This document shows, piece by piece, positions 17,901-26,035 of a stretch of DNA of 36,136 bases (the first letter of the stretch is position 1; each line of letters starts with the position of its first letter). The stretch comes from a virus. The notes below the pieces were generated by a model. It was not told where the DNA came from. It saw only the letters and a list, made by a program, of their open reading frames with translations, and did no database searches. Location of the stretch: the IMG/VR virus record IMGVR_UViG_3300050821_017205, positions 1 to 36,136 of that record; one strand, given 5' to 3'. Both the position numbers and the translations under genes were made by a program.

Positions 17901-18216
17901 TGAGCTTGGATACGATTTTGGGTCTTTATCAGAACAGGCGACTATTGAGCCTATAAATGGAACAGGTAATTACGGGACCGACGATTTATTTGCTCAAACC
18001 TCTCCTTATGCAGGACCTGGAAATTTAGAACAATGGAGAATCCAGCAATCAACGCAACAATGTCAAAGCTTCCAAATGTCTATTCAAGAGGTCTTTGATC
18101 CGAGTCAGGGAATGCCGGCCGGAGCCGGATTGACTCTCTCAGCCTTTACAGCAATTATTGGTGTAACAAGAGCTTACAGACCAATCAAAGCAGCTACAAG
18201 CGTGGGGACAAATTAA
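14929..18216 (+). CDS. Large tail protein, possible nozzle/stabilisation protein
   Basis: 1095 residues, the largest product. The N terminus (VTINFTQGVNLKTDPWQVPL, then NSVFTIQGLLKKRNGY) and the long run of repeated beta segments recall tail-nozzle or packaged-DNA stabilisation proteins, which are beta-propellers closing the portal channel in podoviruses. Residues about 570-645 hold an inserted module (FSSGDTTLTVSSVSGLFVGQ...ISGSTITLSQ) related to the one at residues 55-121 of the protein encoded at 10623. The assignment comes from size, order and N-terminal pattern, so it stays tentative. Starts 3 bases after the previous stop. Confidence 0.78.
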   Translation: MQSISPQPVTINFTQGVNLKTDPWQVPLGQFLALENSVFTIQGLLKKRNGYGLLATITGASTITTYLGNLLALGTELTVFSEESNSLIAAGAIQPMALSVLPLVRSATSQTTVDVAIAPNGLSCETWLDSDGNTYYQINDSATGGTIVPKVAITNGTDVNATMSRVVVLGNYFIITYLATVSSNATIRYLAIPYGNPTSPLPRVSVSTAITGIAAAYDALSVSINAGILYLAWEDSGVIKLTQISNTLVLGAVVTLSSAGADLISLAFDLTRNQLWVSFYKLSSNTIKVAAYDSHLSSILAITSIVTSITLNNGLTSTATGGVVSVFYEVSNTYSYDSTLRTDYLSFNTCTIGGTAGTPAIILRSVGLSSKAVLVNGTSYMLVTYSSAYQPTYFLINQTGKILGKLAYSNGGGYIINQILPQINLSQDSNSNPIFKIGYLFKDFLASIANPQGPMALNVGTNKTMGASAPPVYAQTGINIVSWTFNAPARSAETGQILHVGMGFPVMFDGVAPVEHQFHIWPDALEVATANSAGGLLAQQYFYQGIYNWTDGQGNQQFSAPSVAISVTAAAGTLTFHSVFSSGDTTLTVSSVSGLFVGQIITDTTTAGNITANTKIIAISGSTITLSQPAAGSSTTTPGDALNTVNTATNTVYFPTLRLTDKTANKVRLNLYRWSQANQNFYEVTSVSSPTLNNPAVDYVTITDTLNDVSIVGNSLLYTTGGVVEDIAAPSFSVCTMFDDRLWVLSAEDGLFWYSKQVLPGTGVEFSNLFTYYAAPIQGAQGSTGLPTAACPMDTELLIFKKEAISYVNGTGPDNTGAGSTYSATPNYISSTVGCTNPDSIVQTDQGVMFQSDKGIWMVTRGLGLEYIGQAVEGLVIGNVVLSASVIPETTQVRFIMNTGITLMYDYFYKQWGWFTNTPGVSATLYQGLHTYLDKYSRVLQETPDEYLDVATPVVMYALTNWIQLQGLSGYQRLLEVQLLGKYISPHTLNVELGYDFGSLSEQATIEPINGTGNYGTDDLFAQTSPYAGPGNLEQWRIQQSTQQCQSFQMSIQEVFDPSQGMPAGAGLTLSAFTAIIGVTRAYRPIKAATSVGTN

Positions 18217-18217
18217 A

Positions 18218-19933
18218 ATGGATAGTACAAAAGCTCGTAAATTTAATCAAAAAATGGGCAGGCCAAAATATTCCAAGGGCGGATATATAAAAAAGCTCGG
18301 TAACAGGCAATATTTCGACGCCGGTGGTATTGCTCAAAATATAGCCCCGGGAGCTGCGGTCACGGGAAATCCCACGAATACAAATGGGAGCGGTGTCGGG
18401 GGAATAAGTAATTTACTTGGGTTAAATGCTCAGTCAGCAAACCTAACTCAAGGAACCAGTCCTGCTCAGTTAAATGCCGCTTATGAAAATTCTAATAACG
18501 CTCTTAATGCTCAAGTAGGGCTGACGAATACATTAACTCCCCAAGCTCAAACCGGGGTGAATGCCCAGAATCAAATTTTAGGTCAAGAATTGGGTATTGC
18601 TAGTGGAACGGGACCAAACCCAGCGCTTGCTCAATTAGCCCAAACAACCGGACAAAACGTTAACCAAGAAGCAGCCCTTTTAGCCGGTCAAAGAGGAGCT
18701 GGAGCAAACCCGGGCCTCGCAGCTAGAAACATTGCAACGGCTGGCACGCAGGCTGAACAACAGGCGGCCGGTGAGGGCGCCACATTAGCCGCGCAACAAG
18801 AAATTGCAGCTCAAAACAATGCTGCAAATCTAGCGGGAACAGAAATCGGACAAACGCAAAATGCTACAACAGCTCTCAATACCGGGCAGCAAAATGAGCA
18901 AAATATTTTGCAGGGGGCAAATTCTAATTACAACAATACTGCCGCCGGCATGCAGTCAAATATTAACAGTGTTAACGCACAAAACAATAGAGGCATTCTG
19001 GGCGGCATTACTTCTGGACTTTCCAGTCTAACCGGAGGCCTTTTTGAAAAGGGTGGAGAAGTCGGCAAAGATGGGGAAATACCAAAGGTCCCAGCTCATG
19101 CAAAGCATAAATTAGATTTCGTTCATAAGATGACTAAAATGGGTTTGGATCATTTCGATAGCGGCGGAGCTATTAGTGCTAACCCATTAGTTGGAGCTAT
19201 CACAAATAATGGAATGGCTTCTCAGCCACAAGGTCCTGGTTATACTCAGGTGGCGCCAGTCGCGGCCGCGAGTATTGCCCAGCCATCGCAAGAATCAGGA
19301 CCCACCCTTGCGGACGAAGCGGCTAAAGGATTTAAATCTGGGCAGGCGTGGAAAACCAATAGGCAAACAAAGCTTGGGACGTCTGAAGACTCAACAGATG
19401 CAGCGATTACAGGGTCCAATAATCCATTAGTTTTGAACAAACAGGCAACTGCAATGCCTGTCTCATCTGATAACTCTAGCTTTATTGACCCAAATGATAC
19501 GACGGCGACCATCACTCAAGGTGATAGCGGTTATCAAAATGCCGCCCATGGTGGAACTATTTGGGATATGCACCCTTCTCAACACGCTCAAATATCCGCC
19601 AATCATTTCAATAATTACTTTGGCGGTGGTGAGACTAAAAAAGTAGAAGCCATGGTTTCGCCGGGCGAACGATATTGGAACCCCGAAGAAGTCGAAATGA
19701 TAAAGCATGGGGCAGACCCAATGAAGGTTGGCAAAGTTATCCCTGGTAAAGATAAAGTTCCTGGCAAAGATTCTTTAAAAAACGACACGGTTCCAGCAAC
19801 TTTAGAAGAGGGTGGTGTAGTAAATCCGTTACATGTAGAGAAAACTAAGAATTCGGATAAGGCTCGTCTTTTTGTTTTGAAATCTCTTAGAGCAACTGGG
19901 AAGCATATGAAAAAACCTCAGGGGATGAAATAA
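18218..19933 (+). CDS. Low-complexity virion protein with double-glycine motifs
   Basis: 571 residues, rich in Ala, Gln, Asn and Gly. The N terminus has YSKGGYIKKLGNRQYFDAGG; the middle is a Gln/Asn/Ala helical repeat-like region (about 60-260); later come FEKGGEV, FDSGGAI and a C-terminal block with VSPGERYWNPEEV, IPGKDKVPGKDSLKNDTVPA and LEEGGVV. SPGE...DSxxNDxVPAxLxEGG blocks recur in many phage virion proteins whose role is not settled. An internal or ejected protein is plausible. Its TAA shares a base with the next ATG. Confidence 0.8.
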   Translation: MDSTKARKFNQKMGRPKYSKGGYIKKLGNRQYFDAGGIAQNIAPGAAVTGNPTNTNGSGVGGISNLLGLNAQSANLTQGTSPAQLNAAYENSNNALNAQVGLTNTLTPQAQTGVNAQNQILGQELGIASGTGPNPALAQLAQTTGQNVNQEAALLAGQRGAGANPGLAARNIATAGTQAEQQAAGEGATLAAQQEIAAQNNAANLAGTEIGQTQNATTALNTGQQNEQNILQGANSNYNNTAAGMQSNINSVNAQNNRGILGGITSGLSSLTGGLFEKGGEVGKDGEIPKVPAHAKHKLDFVHKMTKMGLDHFDSGGAISANPLVGAITNNGMASQPQGPGYTQVAPVAAASIAQPSQESGPTLADEAAKGFKSGQAWKTNRQTKLGTSEDSTDAAITGSNNPLVLNKQATAMPVSSDNSSFIDPNDTTATITQGDSGYQNAAHGGTIWDMHPSQHAQISANHFNNYFGGGETKKVEAMVSPGERYWNPEEVEMIKHGADPMKVGKVIPGKDKVPGKDSLKNDTVPATLEEGGVVNPLHVEKTKNSDKARLFVLKSLRATGKHMKKPQGMK

Positions 19934-21573
19934 TGTTTAATTTCAAAGACTTTCAAAAGGTCGCAGAAGATAAAAAAACTACGACCATGAAACATAAAAA
20001 TGGTCATGAAATTACGATCATCAATAAAGGGATTCCTCTTGTCCAAAGAGAGGCTCTTAAAAGACTTCCTCTCTATGAAGGTGGCGAAGCTAAATTAAAA
20101 GCAAAAGCCAAATATGCTGATGGCGGAGACGTCGGTGCAGATGTTAAACCAGACGCCCAAACTCAAGATCAACCGCCCGTGACTGTAAATGTCAATACTC
20201 CCCAGAGCGCAGCTGGACAACAAGCTTCGGCGCCTATAAATGTTCCACAACCCAATGTGAATCCTCAAAACCCAAATGTCTTATTGCCAAATGGTTCAAT
20301 GTCAGCGCCTGGGGCAGCCAAAACTGCGCAAGAGGCCTTACAGGGACAGCAAGCCATAGATACATCTCAGGCTCAGGCTGTTTTGCCTATTGAGCAGGCA
20401 AAGCTTCAAGCCCAACGTGATTTGGCAATTCAAGATCAAAATAGAATAAATGCTTTAACAGTTCATGCCGACAATTTGGCTCAAAACCTTAAAGATGTTG
20501 ATCCTGATGCTTATAGGAAAAACATGTCAGCTCCCGATAAAGTGGCAACTGGCTTAGGTTTATTTTTAGGAGGATTTTCTGTTCCTTTTGGGGGACAAAA
20601 CTTTGCTGGTGATTTTTTAAATAAACAGATCGATAGAGATATTCAAGGGCAAATAGCTAATCAGGAAAAACAAAAAACTATTTGGGGAGCATATAATAGT
20701 CTTTACAACAATCAGGCGGCGGCTAGTGCTATGGCAAAAGCATCAATGGCCGATATTTATAAAAATCAATTAGGTATAATTGCTGCAAAACTTGGAACTC
20801 CCCAGGCCCTTGTGAATTATCAAAAGGGAGCTGCAGAATTAGCTACGATTAAGAATAAAGCTATTTTAGAAGCAGCTGGCAATTTGAGCTCGTTGCCAAA
20901 TAATCCAAAGGCAGGTGCTGCTCCAGCTCCCCAGGAACCATCAAATCCTCAAGAGCCCCAGGCTAATAATCAAACTCCAGGACAGGGACGAGTAGGAATG
21001 CCCGGAGCCCAAGCTAGCGTTCCAAAACAAGAATCATTAATCGAGCCCGACAAATATGCTGATTCACCTATCTTAGATTCTAACGCGAAGGCCAAGCTTG
21101 ATGAATTGAGATATACGCCTAAAGCTAAAGACGAGATTGATCAGATCAAGAGTCAATACACTCAAGCTAAACAGGCAGACACCCTTTTAAGTCAATTACA
21201 TGATGTTCATCAAAAGCTTTATAACGATGCTAAAGCTGGTGGCTCTTCAGGCTATTTTAGAAGACATGATCCGACCGAAACTATTCCGGTGTTAGGAGAA
21301 GCCCTTTCAAGAGCTGTCGTTCAGCCAGCAACAGCAACTCCCAACAACAAAGAATATGACAGTCTTAAATCACGAGTTACGGGCGATATAGCCTCTGCTT
21401 TAAGAGGAACCAATGTCTCTGGGGAGGAGATTAATCGCATTGTGAATTCTAATTTACCTGAAGCTCATGACCCTCCAGAACTCGTAGCTAGGAAAGAACG
21501 CAATATACGCCTCTTTATAAAGAACGGCGTCAATAAGAGCCTACTCGAAGATTGGCACCTGCTCGGCAAATAA
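19933..21573 (+). CDS. Putative internal virion protein
   Basis: 546 residues. Basic N terminus, then YEGGEAKL and YADGGDV (about 49-67), a Pro/Gln/Asn-rich disordered stretch, helices with Gln and Ala (about 125-215), a hydrophobic Gly-rich patch (GLGLFLGGFSVPFGGQNFAG near 213), and a helical C terminus. This mixture resembles proteins carried in the head and ejected with DNA, but no lytic motif is seen. Coupled to the gene before by TAATG. An 18-bp element follows its stop. Confidence 0.75.
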   Translation: MFNFKDFQKVAEDKKTTTMKHKNGHEITIINKGIPLVQREALKRLPLYEGGEAKLKAKAKYADGGDVGADVKPDAQTQDQPPVTVNVNTPQSAAGQQASAPINVPQPNVNPQNPNVLLPNGSMSAPGAAKTAQEALQGQQAIDTSQAQAVLPIEQAKLQAQRDLAIQDQNRINALTVHADNLAQNLKDVDPDAYRKNMSAPDKVATGLGLFLGGFSVPFGGQNFAGDFLNKQIDRDIQGQIANQEKQKTIWGAYNSLYNNQAAASAMAKASMADIYKNQLGIIAAKLGTPQALVNYQKGAAELATIKNKAILEAAGNLSSLPNNPKAGAAPAPQEPSNPQEPQANNQTPGQGRVGMPGAQASVPKQESLIEPDKYADSPILDSNAKAKLDELRYTPKAKDEIDQIKSQYTQAKQADTLLSQLHDVHQKLYNDAKAGGSSGYFRRHDPTETIPVLGEALSRAVVQPATATPNNKEYDSLKSRVTGDIASALRGTNVSGEEINRIVNSNLPEAHDPPELVARKERNIRLFIKNGVNKSLLEDWHLLGK

Positions 21574-21575
21574 AA

Positions 21576-21598
21576 GCCGTCAAAAAAAGCTGGCATTT
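21576..21598 (-). repeat. 18-bp AAATGCCAGC-T7-G element, copy A (reverse orientation)
   Basis: Read on the - strand, AAATGCCAGCTTTTTTTG (21598-21581) is identical to 34738-34755 on the + strand. GCC (21576-21578) and GGC (21592-21594) can close a small hairpin across the A/T tract. On the - strand it is preceded by TACTATAG, similar to TATTATAAG before the other copy. Confidence 0.8.
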
Positions 21599-21640
21599 CT
21601 CATGTAACTATAGTATTCTAAGTATGTAGTGAGGTGAGTT

Positions 21641-21889
21641 ATGAAAGTTTTTTACCTATTAGGCAGAATGACAAGAAAGATATTAGATCTCAGCTTTGTG
21701 ACAAAGCTTTCAATCTCTTACGGGATTATTTCAAACGTGACGCTTTATAAAAGCGACATAGATGATGCTATCTTGGCTATGGCGTATTTAATAACTTGGG
21801 CCTTTGCTCTTCTCGTTTATTATAGGATTTTTCAAGGTGTTAGGGGAACTCTTCGTTGGGCAGGTAAACAATGGAGAGGTGATGTATGA
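21641..21889 (+). CDS. Small membrane protein
   Basis: 82 residues with a basic amphipathic N-terminal half (RMTRKILDLSFVTKLSISYG) and one clear membrane segment (ILAMAYLITWAFALLVYYRI, about 45-65) followed by a basic tail RGTLRWAGKQWRGDV. GTGAGGTGAG precedes ATG 21641. The stop overlaps the start of the lipoprotein gene (ATGA), so they are co-translated and may act together in the host envelope. A holin is possible; nothing proves it. Confidence 0.75.
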   Translation: MKVFYLLGRMTRKILDLSFVTKLSISYGIISNVTLYKSDIDDAILAMAYLITWAFALLVYYRIFQGVRGTLRWAGKQWRGDV

Positions 21890-22977
21890 ATTTTATAAAT
21901 AAAAAAGAGTTAATAAAGTTAACTACTATTTCAGTATTACTTAATTTAAGCCTTTTTATCTTTGTCAGTTTCGTTTTGATAGCTGTTATTTCGTTAGTAG
22001 GTTGCGCTACAGGATCATCTGATAATTCAAATAACATGTTCGAAAAAACGATGCCGTTCACAAACGAGGGAACTATTACAATAGCCCCCGATGGATCTCT
22101 AATAGCAGGAGGACACGTCTCGACCGGAGCCCTCGTTTTGAGATCAACTGATCAGGGTCATACCTGGCAACAAAGCCTTAGCATTACCGATACAAAGACT
22201 TTAAGCGTTGGAAGCTCCATTACCTCAAATGGAAACGTCTATATTTCGGTTGGTAATGAATCTTATGAAACTGACAGTCATGATCAAGTTGATGTTTATA
22301 AAAGTGTCGACAATGGCCAAACTTTTCAATTGGCCATGCATTTCCCTTATGGATACATCCAGTTTTCTCATATCGTCCAGGATACAAAGATCGCCCTAAC
22401 AGCGACATATGTCCCGGCTATGCCTGGCACAAACGATGGTTATGGCAATGAAACAGGTTACATGAATGCCTATGTAAGTTTTGGATGGTATGACACTGCT
22501 ACTGACACGGTTCAAATTGTTTCAAGGGTTGCCACAACAGGCGATCAGCCAAATAACTTCCCAAGCGAAGTATTCATGTATCAAAGAGCTAGTGATCTAG
22601 GAATAGTTGCCGTCGTCCGCTGGGGAGAGGCTCCAAACATTCCATATGAAGTCTTAGAGGTAAGTCTTGATAACGGTCAAAGCTTTCAAAATACTTCGAT
22701 TGTGTGGCAGGGAATAGCGGGTGGGTTGACCGGGTGCACGGATTCTGAAGCCCGGTTGTGGGTTGCTGGTTACGAGGAAAAATCAAGTAGCGACGTCAGA
22801 TCCATTATTTTCCAAATTAACCCTGAAACGGGTAAAATATTACCTGGGGCTGTTTATCCTTACGATAAAAATATCGAGCAAGGCACTCAAGGGAACGGTG
22901 GAATCACCTGTAATGGAACTGAAGTCTCAGCTTTGATTGGCAATGGAACCATTAATTTTGTAAGTTTTAGTGAATAA
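21886..22977 (+). CDS. Predicted lipoprotein with Asp-box (BNR) repeats
   Basis: 363 residues. A basic start and a long hydrophobic stretch lead to the lipobox LVGC (Cys40), so the product is probably exported, lipidated and anchored to a host membrane; the signal (39 residues) is longer than usual. The mature part has three Asp-box motifs SxDxGxTW: STDQGHTW (85-92), SVDNGQTF (about 140) and SLDNGQSF (about 260), typical of sialidase-like beta-propellers. No sialidase catalytic set is evident. Candidate roles are superinfection exclusion or glycan binding at the surface. Coupled to the preceding membrane protein. Confidence 0.82.
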   Translation: MNFINKKELIKLTTISVLLNLSLFIFVSFVLIAVISLVGCATGSSDNSNNMFEKTMPFTNEGTITIAPDGSLIAGGHVSTGALVLRSTDQGHTWQQSLSITDTKTLSVGSSITSNGNVYISVGNESYETDSHDQVDVYKSVDNGQTFQLAMHFPYGYIQFSHIVQDTKIALTATYVPAMPGTNDGYGNETGYMNAYVSFGWYDTATDTVQIVSRVATTGDQPNNFPSEVFMYQRASDLGIVAVVRWGEAPNIPYEVLEVSLDNGQSFQNTSIVWQGIAGGLTGCTDSEARLWVAGYEEKSSSDVRSIIFQINPETGKILPGAVYPYDKNIEQGTQGNGGITCNGTEVSALIGNGTINFVSFSE

Positions 22978-22993
22978 TAAAAGGAGCTAAAAA

Positions 22994-24016
22994 ATGGCTG
23001 AACTTCCTTGCAGGAACCCTAATTGCAAATCCCACGGCATTCCTCATCCAAATTGTAAATGCTATGGACGGGATATGGCTTTTGCGGAGGGCGGACAAGT
23101 TTGCTCGGGAGCTCATGAAGAGGGGTGTGAGTATTATGCCGATGGCGGAGAAATTGAACAAAATAATCAATTCGTGCAAAACCCAATGGCCGCATTAGAT
23201 CATGTCGGCGCTCAGCATGGGCTTCATCATCTTTTGACTAAGCTTGGTCATAACGGGCGTTCCGAAAATAAGTTTAAACATCTTGAGGATTACAAAGACT
23301 CTCTAAAAAGAGGGAAAAAAAGGGTAGAAGAACATACTTCAAATATCATGACTCCTAAAAAACATAAGATAGAACATGATCATGAGGGGATTCAGTCCTT
23401 AAAAAATCATTTAAATGAGATTCAATTAAATCCTGAAAAGGCTTTCGACGTTGGCGGGAATCTTGGTTCTGTTTTCCCCGATCATGCGGCAGCTCTTGGA
23501 GCAAAAACAGCTCAGTCGCTAAATTATTTAGAATCAATCAAGCCCATGCCTAATCAAAGTGGACCACTTGATCCTGTTATGTCTGTAAGTAAGGCAAAGG
23601 AGGCTCAATACAATAGGCAGTTGGCCATTGCTCAAAACCCGATGATCGTGATGAGTCATGTGAAGAGTGGAACCGTTTTGCCGCAGGACCTAAAGACTCT
23701 TAACAATGTTTATCCAGAGCTTGCTAGATCGATGATTGAAAAAGCGGGTGAGGCCGTGATTGATGCTAAAAATAAAAAAACAGCTATTCCATTTAAAACG
23801 AGACAAGGCCTTTCAATGCTTTTGGGCCAACCTCTAGACTTCACCCAAACCCCTCAAGCCATGCAAGCCATTATGAAGGCCAACGGTTCTGAACAGATGC
23901 CTCAGGGTCCTCAAAAGCAGCCTAAAAAGGCAACCGGGGTCGAACTAAATCAAATCAATAAAGTGGATGAGCAATTAGCCACACCTGACCAAAAACGTCT
24001 AATGGGAAAATCTTAA
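22994..24016 (+). CDS. Cys-rich N-terminus virion-region protein
   Basis: 340 residues. The N terminus has PCRNPNCKSHGIPHPNCKCY (four Cys, one to two His), FAEGGQVC, GCEYY and YADGGEI, a probable small metal-binding knob followed by double-glycine motifs. The remainder is helical, His-rich at 70-130, then Gln/Ala/Lys-rich. As I recall, a CxNPxCxSxGxPHPNCxCY head occurs in other uncultured phages, always without known function. AAAGGAG stands 9 bases before ATG 22994. Confidence 0.8.
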   Translation: MAELPCRNPNCKSHGIPHPNCKCYGRDMAFAEGGQVCSGAHEEGCEYYADGGEIEQNNQFVQNPMAALDHVGAQHGLHHLLTKLGHNGRSENKFKHLEDYKDSLKRGKKRVEEHTSNIMTPKKHKIEHDHEGIQSLKNHLNEIQLNPEKAFDVGGNLGSVFPDHAAALGAKTAQSLNYLESIKPMPNQSGPLDPVMSVSKAKEAQYNRQLAIAQNPMIVMSHVKSGTVLPQDLKTLNNVYPELARSMIEKAGEAVIDAKNKKTAIPFKTRQGLSMLLGQPLDFTQTPQAMQAIMKANGSEQMPQGPQKQPKKATGVELNQINKVDEQLATPDQKRLMGKS

Positions 24017-24031
24017 AATTTGTGAAGCACT

Positions 24032-24098
24032 CTGACATATGTGAACCGCTGGGCTTAGCACCCAGTAAACCCTTTTTGGGAAGGCGCATATATGTCAG
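24032..24098 (+). promoter_or_regulatory. mRNA hairpin that contains the start codon of the next gene
   Basis: CTGACATATGTG (24032-24043) can pair with CATATATGTCAG (24087-24098), 12 bp with one G-U pair, and the ATG at 24092 lies inside the 3' arm. An inner hairpin CTGGG (24049-24053) / CCCAG (24061-24065) fills the loop; the GGGAAGG ribosome-binding site (24078-24084) is left single-stranded. This geometry suggests control of translation. It lies in the only gap longer than 50 bases between 21641 and 26554. Confidence 0.7.
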
Positions 24099-24571
24099 GG
24101 AAGAATCAGTATCCGGTTGTTTTAGGTCCTCTTGCTCCTACAGTCAGTACATTGCCGGTCAATTCTCCCGGCTTTAGTTGGCAGACTACAAGCCCCGCGA
24201 CTGGCTTTTTGCCATTAAATATAAACTCAGCTAGCCAGGGGTCTGCACCATCAGGTCTTTTAAATGGCGTGATGAGTTCGACTAACACCATCTACTCTCA
24301 GATTCTTGATATTTCGCGCATGGATAATATGGGGTTAGAGGTCACATGGACGGGCACACCCACTGGAACATTTTCTGTTATGGTTTCAAATTCAGGAATA
24401 AATTTCTATGCTCTGACATTCAACCCGGTGTTAACTCAGCCAGCTGGATCTGCAGGCGGGTATGCGATAGATCTAAACCAATTGCCATTTAAATACCTGA
24501 TGCTTCAATACGTTAATGCTAGTGGATCAGGAACTATTGCCGTGTATGGGCAAGTTAAGGATCTAAACTAA
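24092..24571 (+). CDS. Small beta-rich virion protein
   Basis: 159 residues, beta-forming: TIYSQILDISRMDNMGLEVT, then WTGTPTGTFSVMVSNSG, QPAGSAGGYAIDL, FKYLMLQYVNASGSGTI. A single-domain sheet like this, placed before a fibre gene, suits a tail accessory or receptor-binding protein. The start codon is in the 3' arm of a 12-bp hairpin. The stop overlaps the next ATG (TAATG). Confidence 0.78.
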   Translation: MSGKNQYPVVLGPLAPTVSTLPVNSPGFSWQTTSPATGFLPLNINSASQGSAPSGLLNGVMSSTNTIYSQILDISRMDNMGLEVTWTGTPTGTFSVMVSNSGINFYALTFNPVLTQPAGSAGGYAIDLNQLPFKYLMLQYVNASGSGTIAVYGQVKDLN

Positions 24572-26022
24572 TGGCCTCTTTTATTTGGCCACCGAGCGTT
24601 GGAAGCGGCGGCACTATTACGAGTGTAGGGCTAGCCGATGGCTCAAGCACTCCTATTTATAATATTTCTGGCTCTCCTGTTACAACTTCTGGGACGCTCA
24701 CATTTTCATTAAAAACTGAGAATGCAAATTTAGTATTTGCGGGCCCTACGACTGGCGCCGCTGCTCAGCCTACTTTTAGAGCCTTAGTGGCAGCTGATAT
24801 AACAGCCCTGACCGGAAACCTAAGCGATGTGGGCACTGATGGGATTACGATTGGTAACGGGACTGGCGCTGTATTTGGGTCCGGCACTACCATCTCTCAA
24901 CATGTGGCCGATACAACCCATAACGGATATTTATCTTCAACTGATTGGAACACTTTTAATAATAAACAACCGACAATCACTGAGGGAAACCTAACAGAGG
25001 CGACAAGTTCCGTTCTAACTATATCCGGTGGAACCAATTGCGTTATTGGTTCAGGTACAAGCATTCAAGTAAAACAGGCATCAACTTCTATTTCCGGATA
25101 TTTATCTTCGACTGATTGGAATACCTTTAATGGTAAGCAGGCTTCTGGAAGCTATATAACCGCACTAACCGGTGATGGTACAGCCTCTGGACCAGGAAGC
25201 GTTGCTCTAACTCTAGCAACGGTTAATACGAATACTGGAAGCTGGGGAAGTTCGACGGCTATTCCTAATTTTACAGTTAATGGCAAGGGTTTAATTACTG
25301 CAGCCGGGACAAACGTTGTCATAGCTCCTGCCGGCACCCTTTCGGGAACAACTCTTAATTCAACAGTTGTGACTTCCTCTTTAACATCTGTGGGAACCAT
25401 CACGAGCGGAACATGGACCGGTACCACGATAGCCATTGCAAATGGGGGAACGGGACAAACAACTAATACAGCCGCTTTTGACGCATTAGCCCCCACTCCG
25501 GCCCAAGGAGACATTCTTTATTATAACGGTTCACACTGGGTTGTATTAGCTCCCGGGACGTCTGGACAGACTTTAAAAACCCAAGGAGCAAGCGCCAATC
25601 CGGTATGGGCTACACCCGCGGCATTTGATTTTTTCGCCTCGTCTCAAGTCACAACTAGTGGGACCGCTATTACGAGTGGTACTTTTGCAACCTTCAGTAA
25701 CAGTCCTTCTTTTAGCGTTACTGCGAATTATACTGGGACTTATAAAGTATATTCTAACGCTGGAACTTCTATTTCTGCCGCTAGTGGCGCCATACGAGTC
25801 ATAGCCACTTCTGGTAGTCCTACATTATTGGATGAATCGCAGGGCTTTACGGGTTGTGTAACTTCCGTGAACGCCACAACCTTTATTCAGAGCGTTTATA
25901 CTCTTACTTCAGGCAATACTTATGTTTTTGATATTCAGGGACTACAATCATCAGGAAGTGGCGGAATTACCCTAAACGGTTCCGTGGGTGCGTTTTATAT
26001 GTTTTGTGAGAGAGTTGGATAG
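24571..26022 (+). CDS. Tail fibre / receptor-binding-type protein
   Basis: 483 residues, Gly/Ser/Thr-rich. GYLSSTDWNTFN occurs twice (about 120-131 and 177-188), each preceded by Thr/Ile sheets; this repeat is frequent in phage fibres. Later come TSVGTITSGTWTGTTIA and ANGGTGQTT, further fibre motifs, then a C-terminal globular beta domain (about 350-483, ending GSVGAFYMFCERVG) likely to touch the receptor. It overlaps the preceding gene by one base. Confidence 0.85.
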   Translation: MASFIWPPSVGSGGTITSVGLADGSSTPIYNISGSPVTTSGTLTFSLKTENANLVFAGPTTGAAAQPTFRALVAADITALTGNLSDVGTDGITIGNGTGAVFGSGTTISQHVADTTHNGYLSSTDWNTFNNKQPTITEGNLTEATSSVLTISGGTNCVIGSGTSIQVKQASTSISGYLSSTDWNTFNGKQASGSYITALTGDGTASGPGSVALTLATVNTNTGSWGSSTAIPNFTVNGKGLITAAGTNVVIAPAGTLSGTTLNSTVVTSSLTSVGTITSGTWTGTTIAIANGGTGQTTNTAAFDALAPTPAQGDILYYNGSHWVVLAPGTSGQTLKTQGASANPVWATPAAFDFFASSQVTTSGTAITSGTFATFSNSPSFSVTANYTGTYKVYSNAGTSISAASGAIRVIATSGSPTLLDESQGFTGCVTSVNATTFIQSVYTLTSGNTYVFDIQGLQSSGSGGITLNGSVGAFYMFCERVG

Positions 26023-26035
26023 AGGAAAATAAAAA

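Noticed and set aside
24928-25140. Repeated DNA in the fibre gene that might look like a repeat array
   Set aside because: It encodes the fibre motif GYLSSTDWNTFN twice in frame; spacing and coding fit a protein repeat, not CRISPR.
25152-25514. 120-codon - strand frame in the fibre gene
   Set aside because: Val/Pro/Ala-rich shadow of Gly/Thr/Asn codons, with no start signal.
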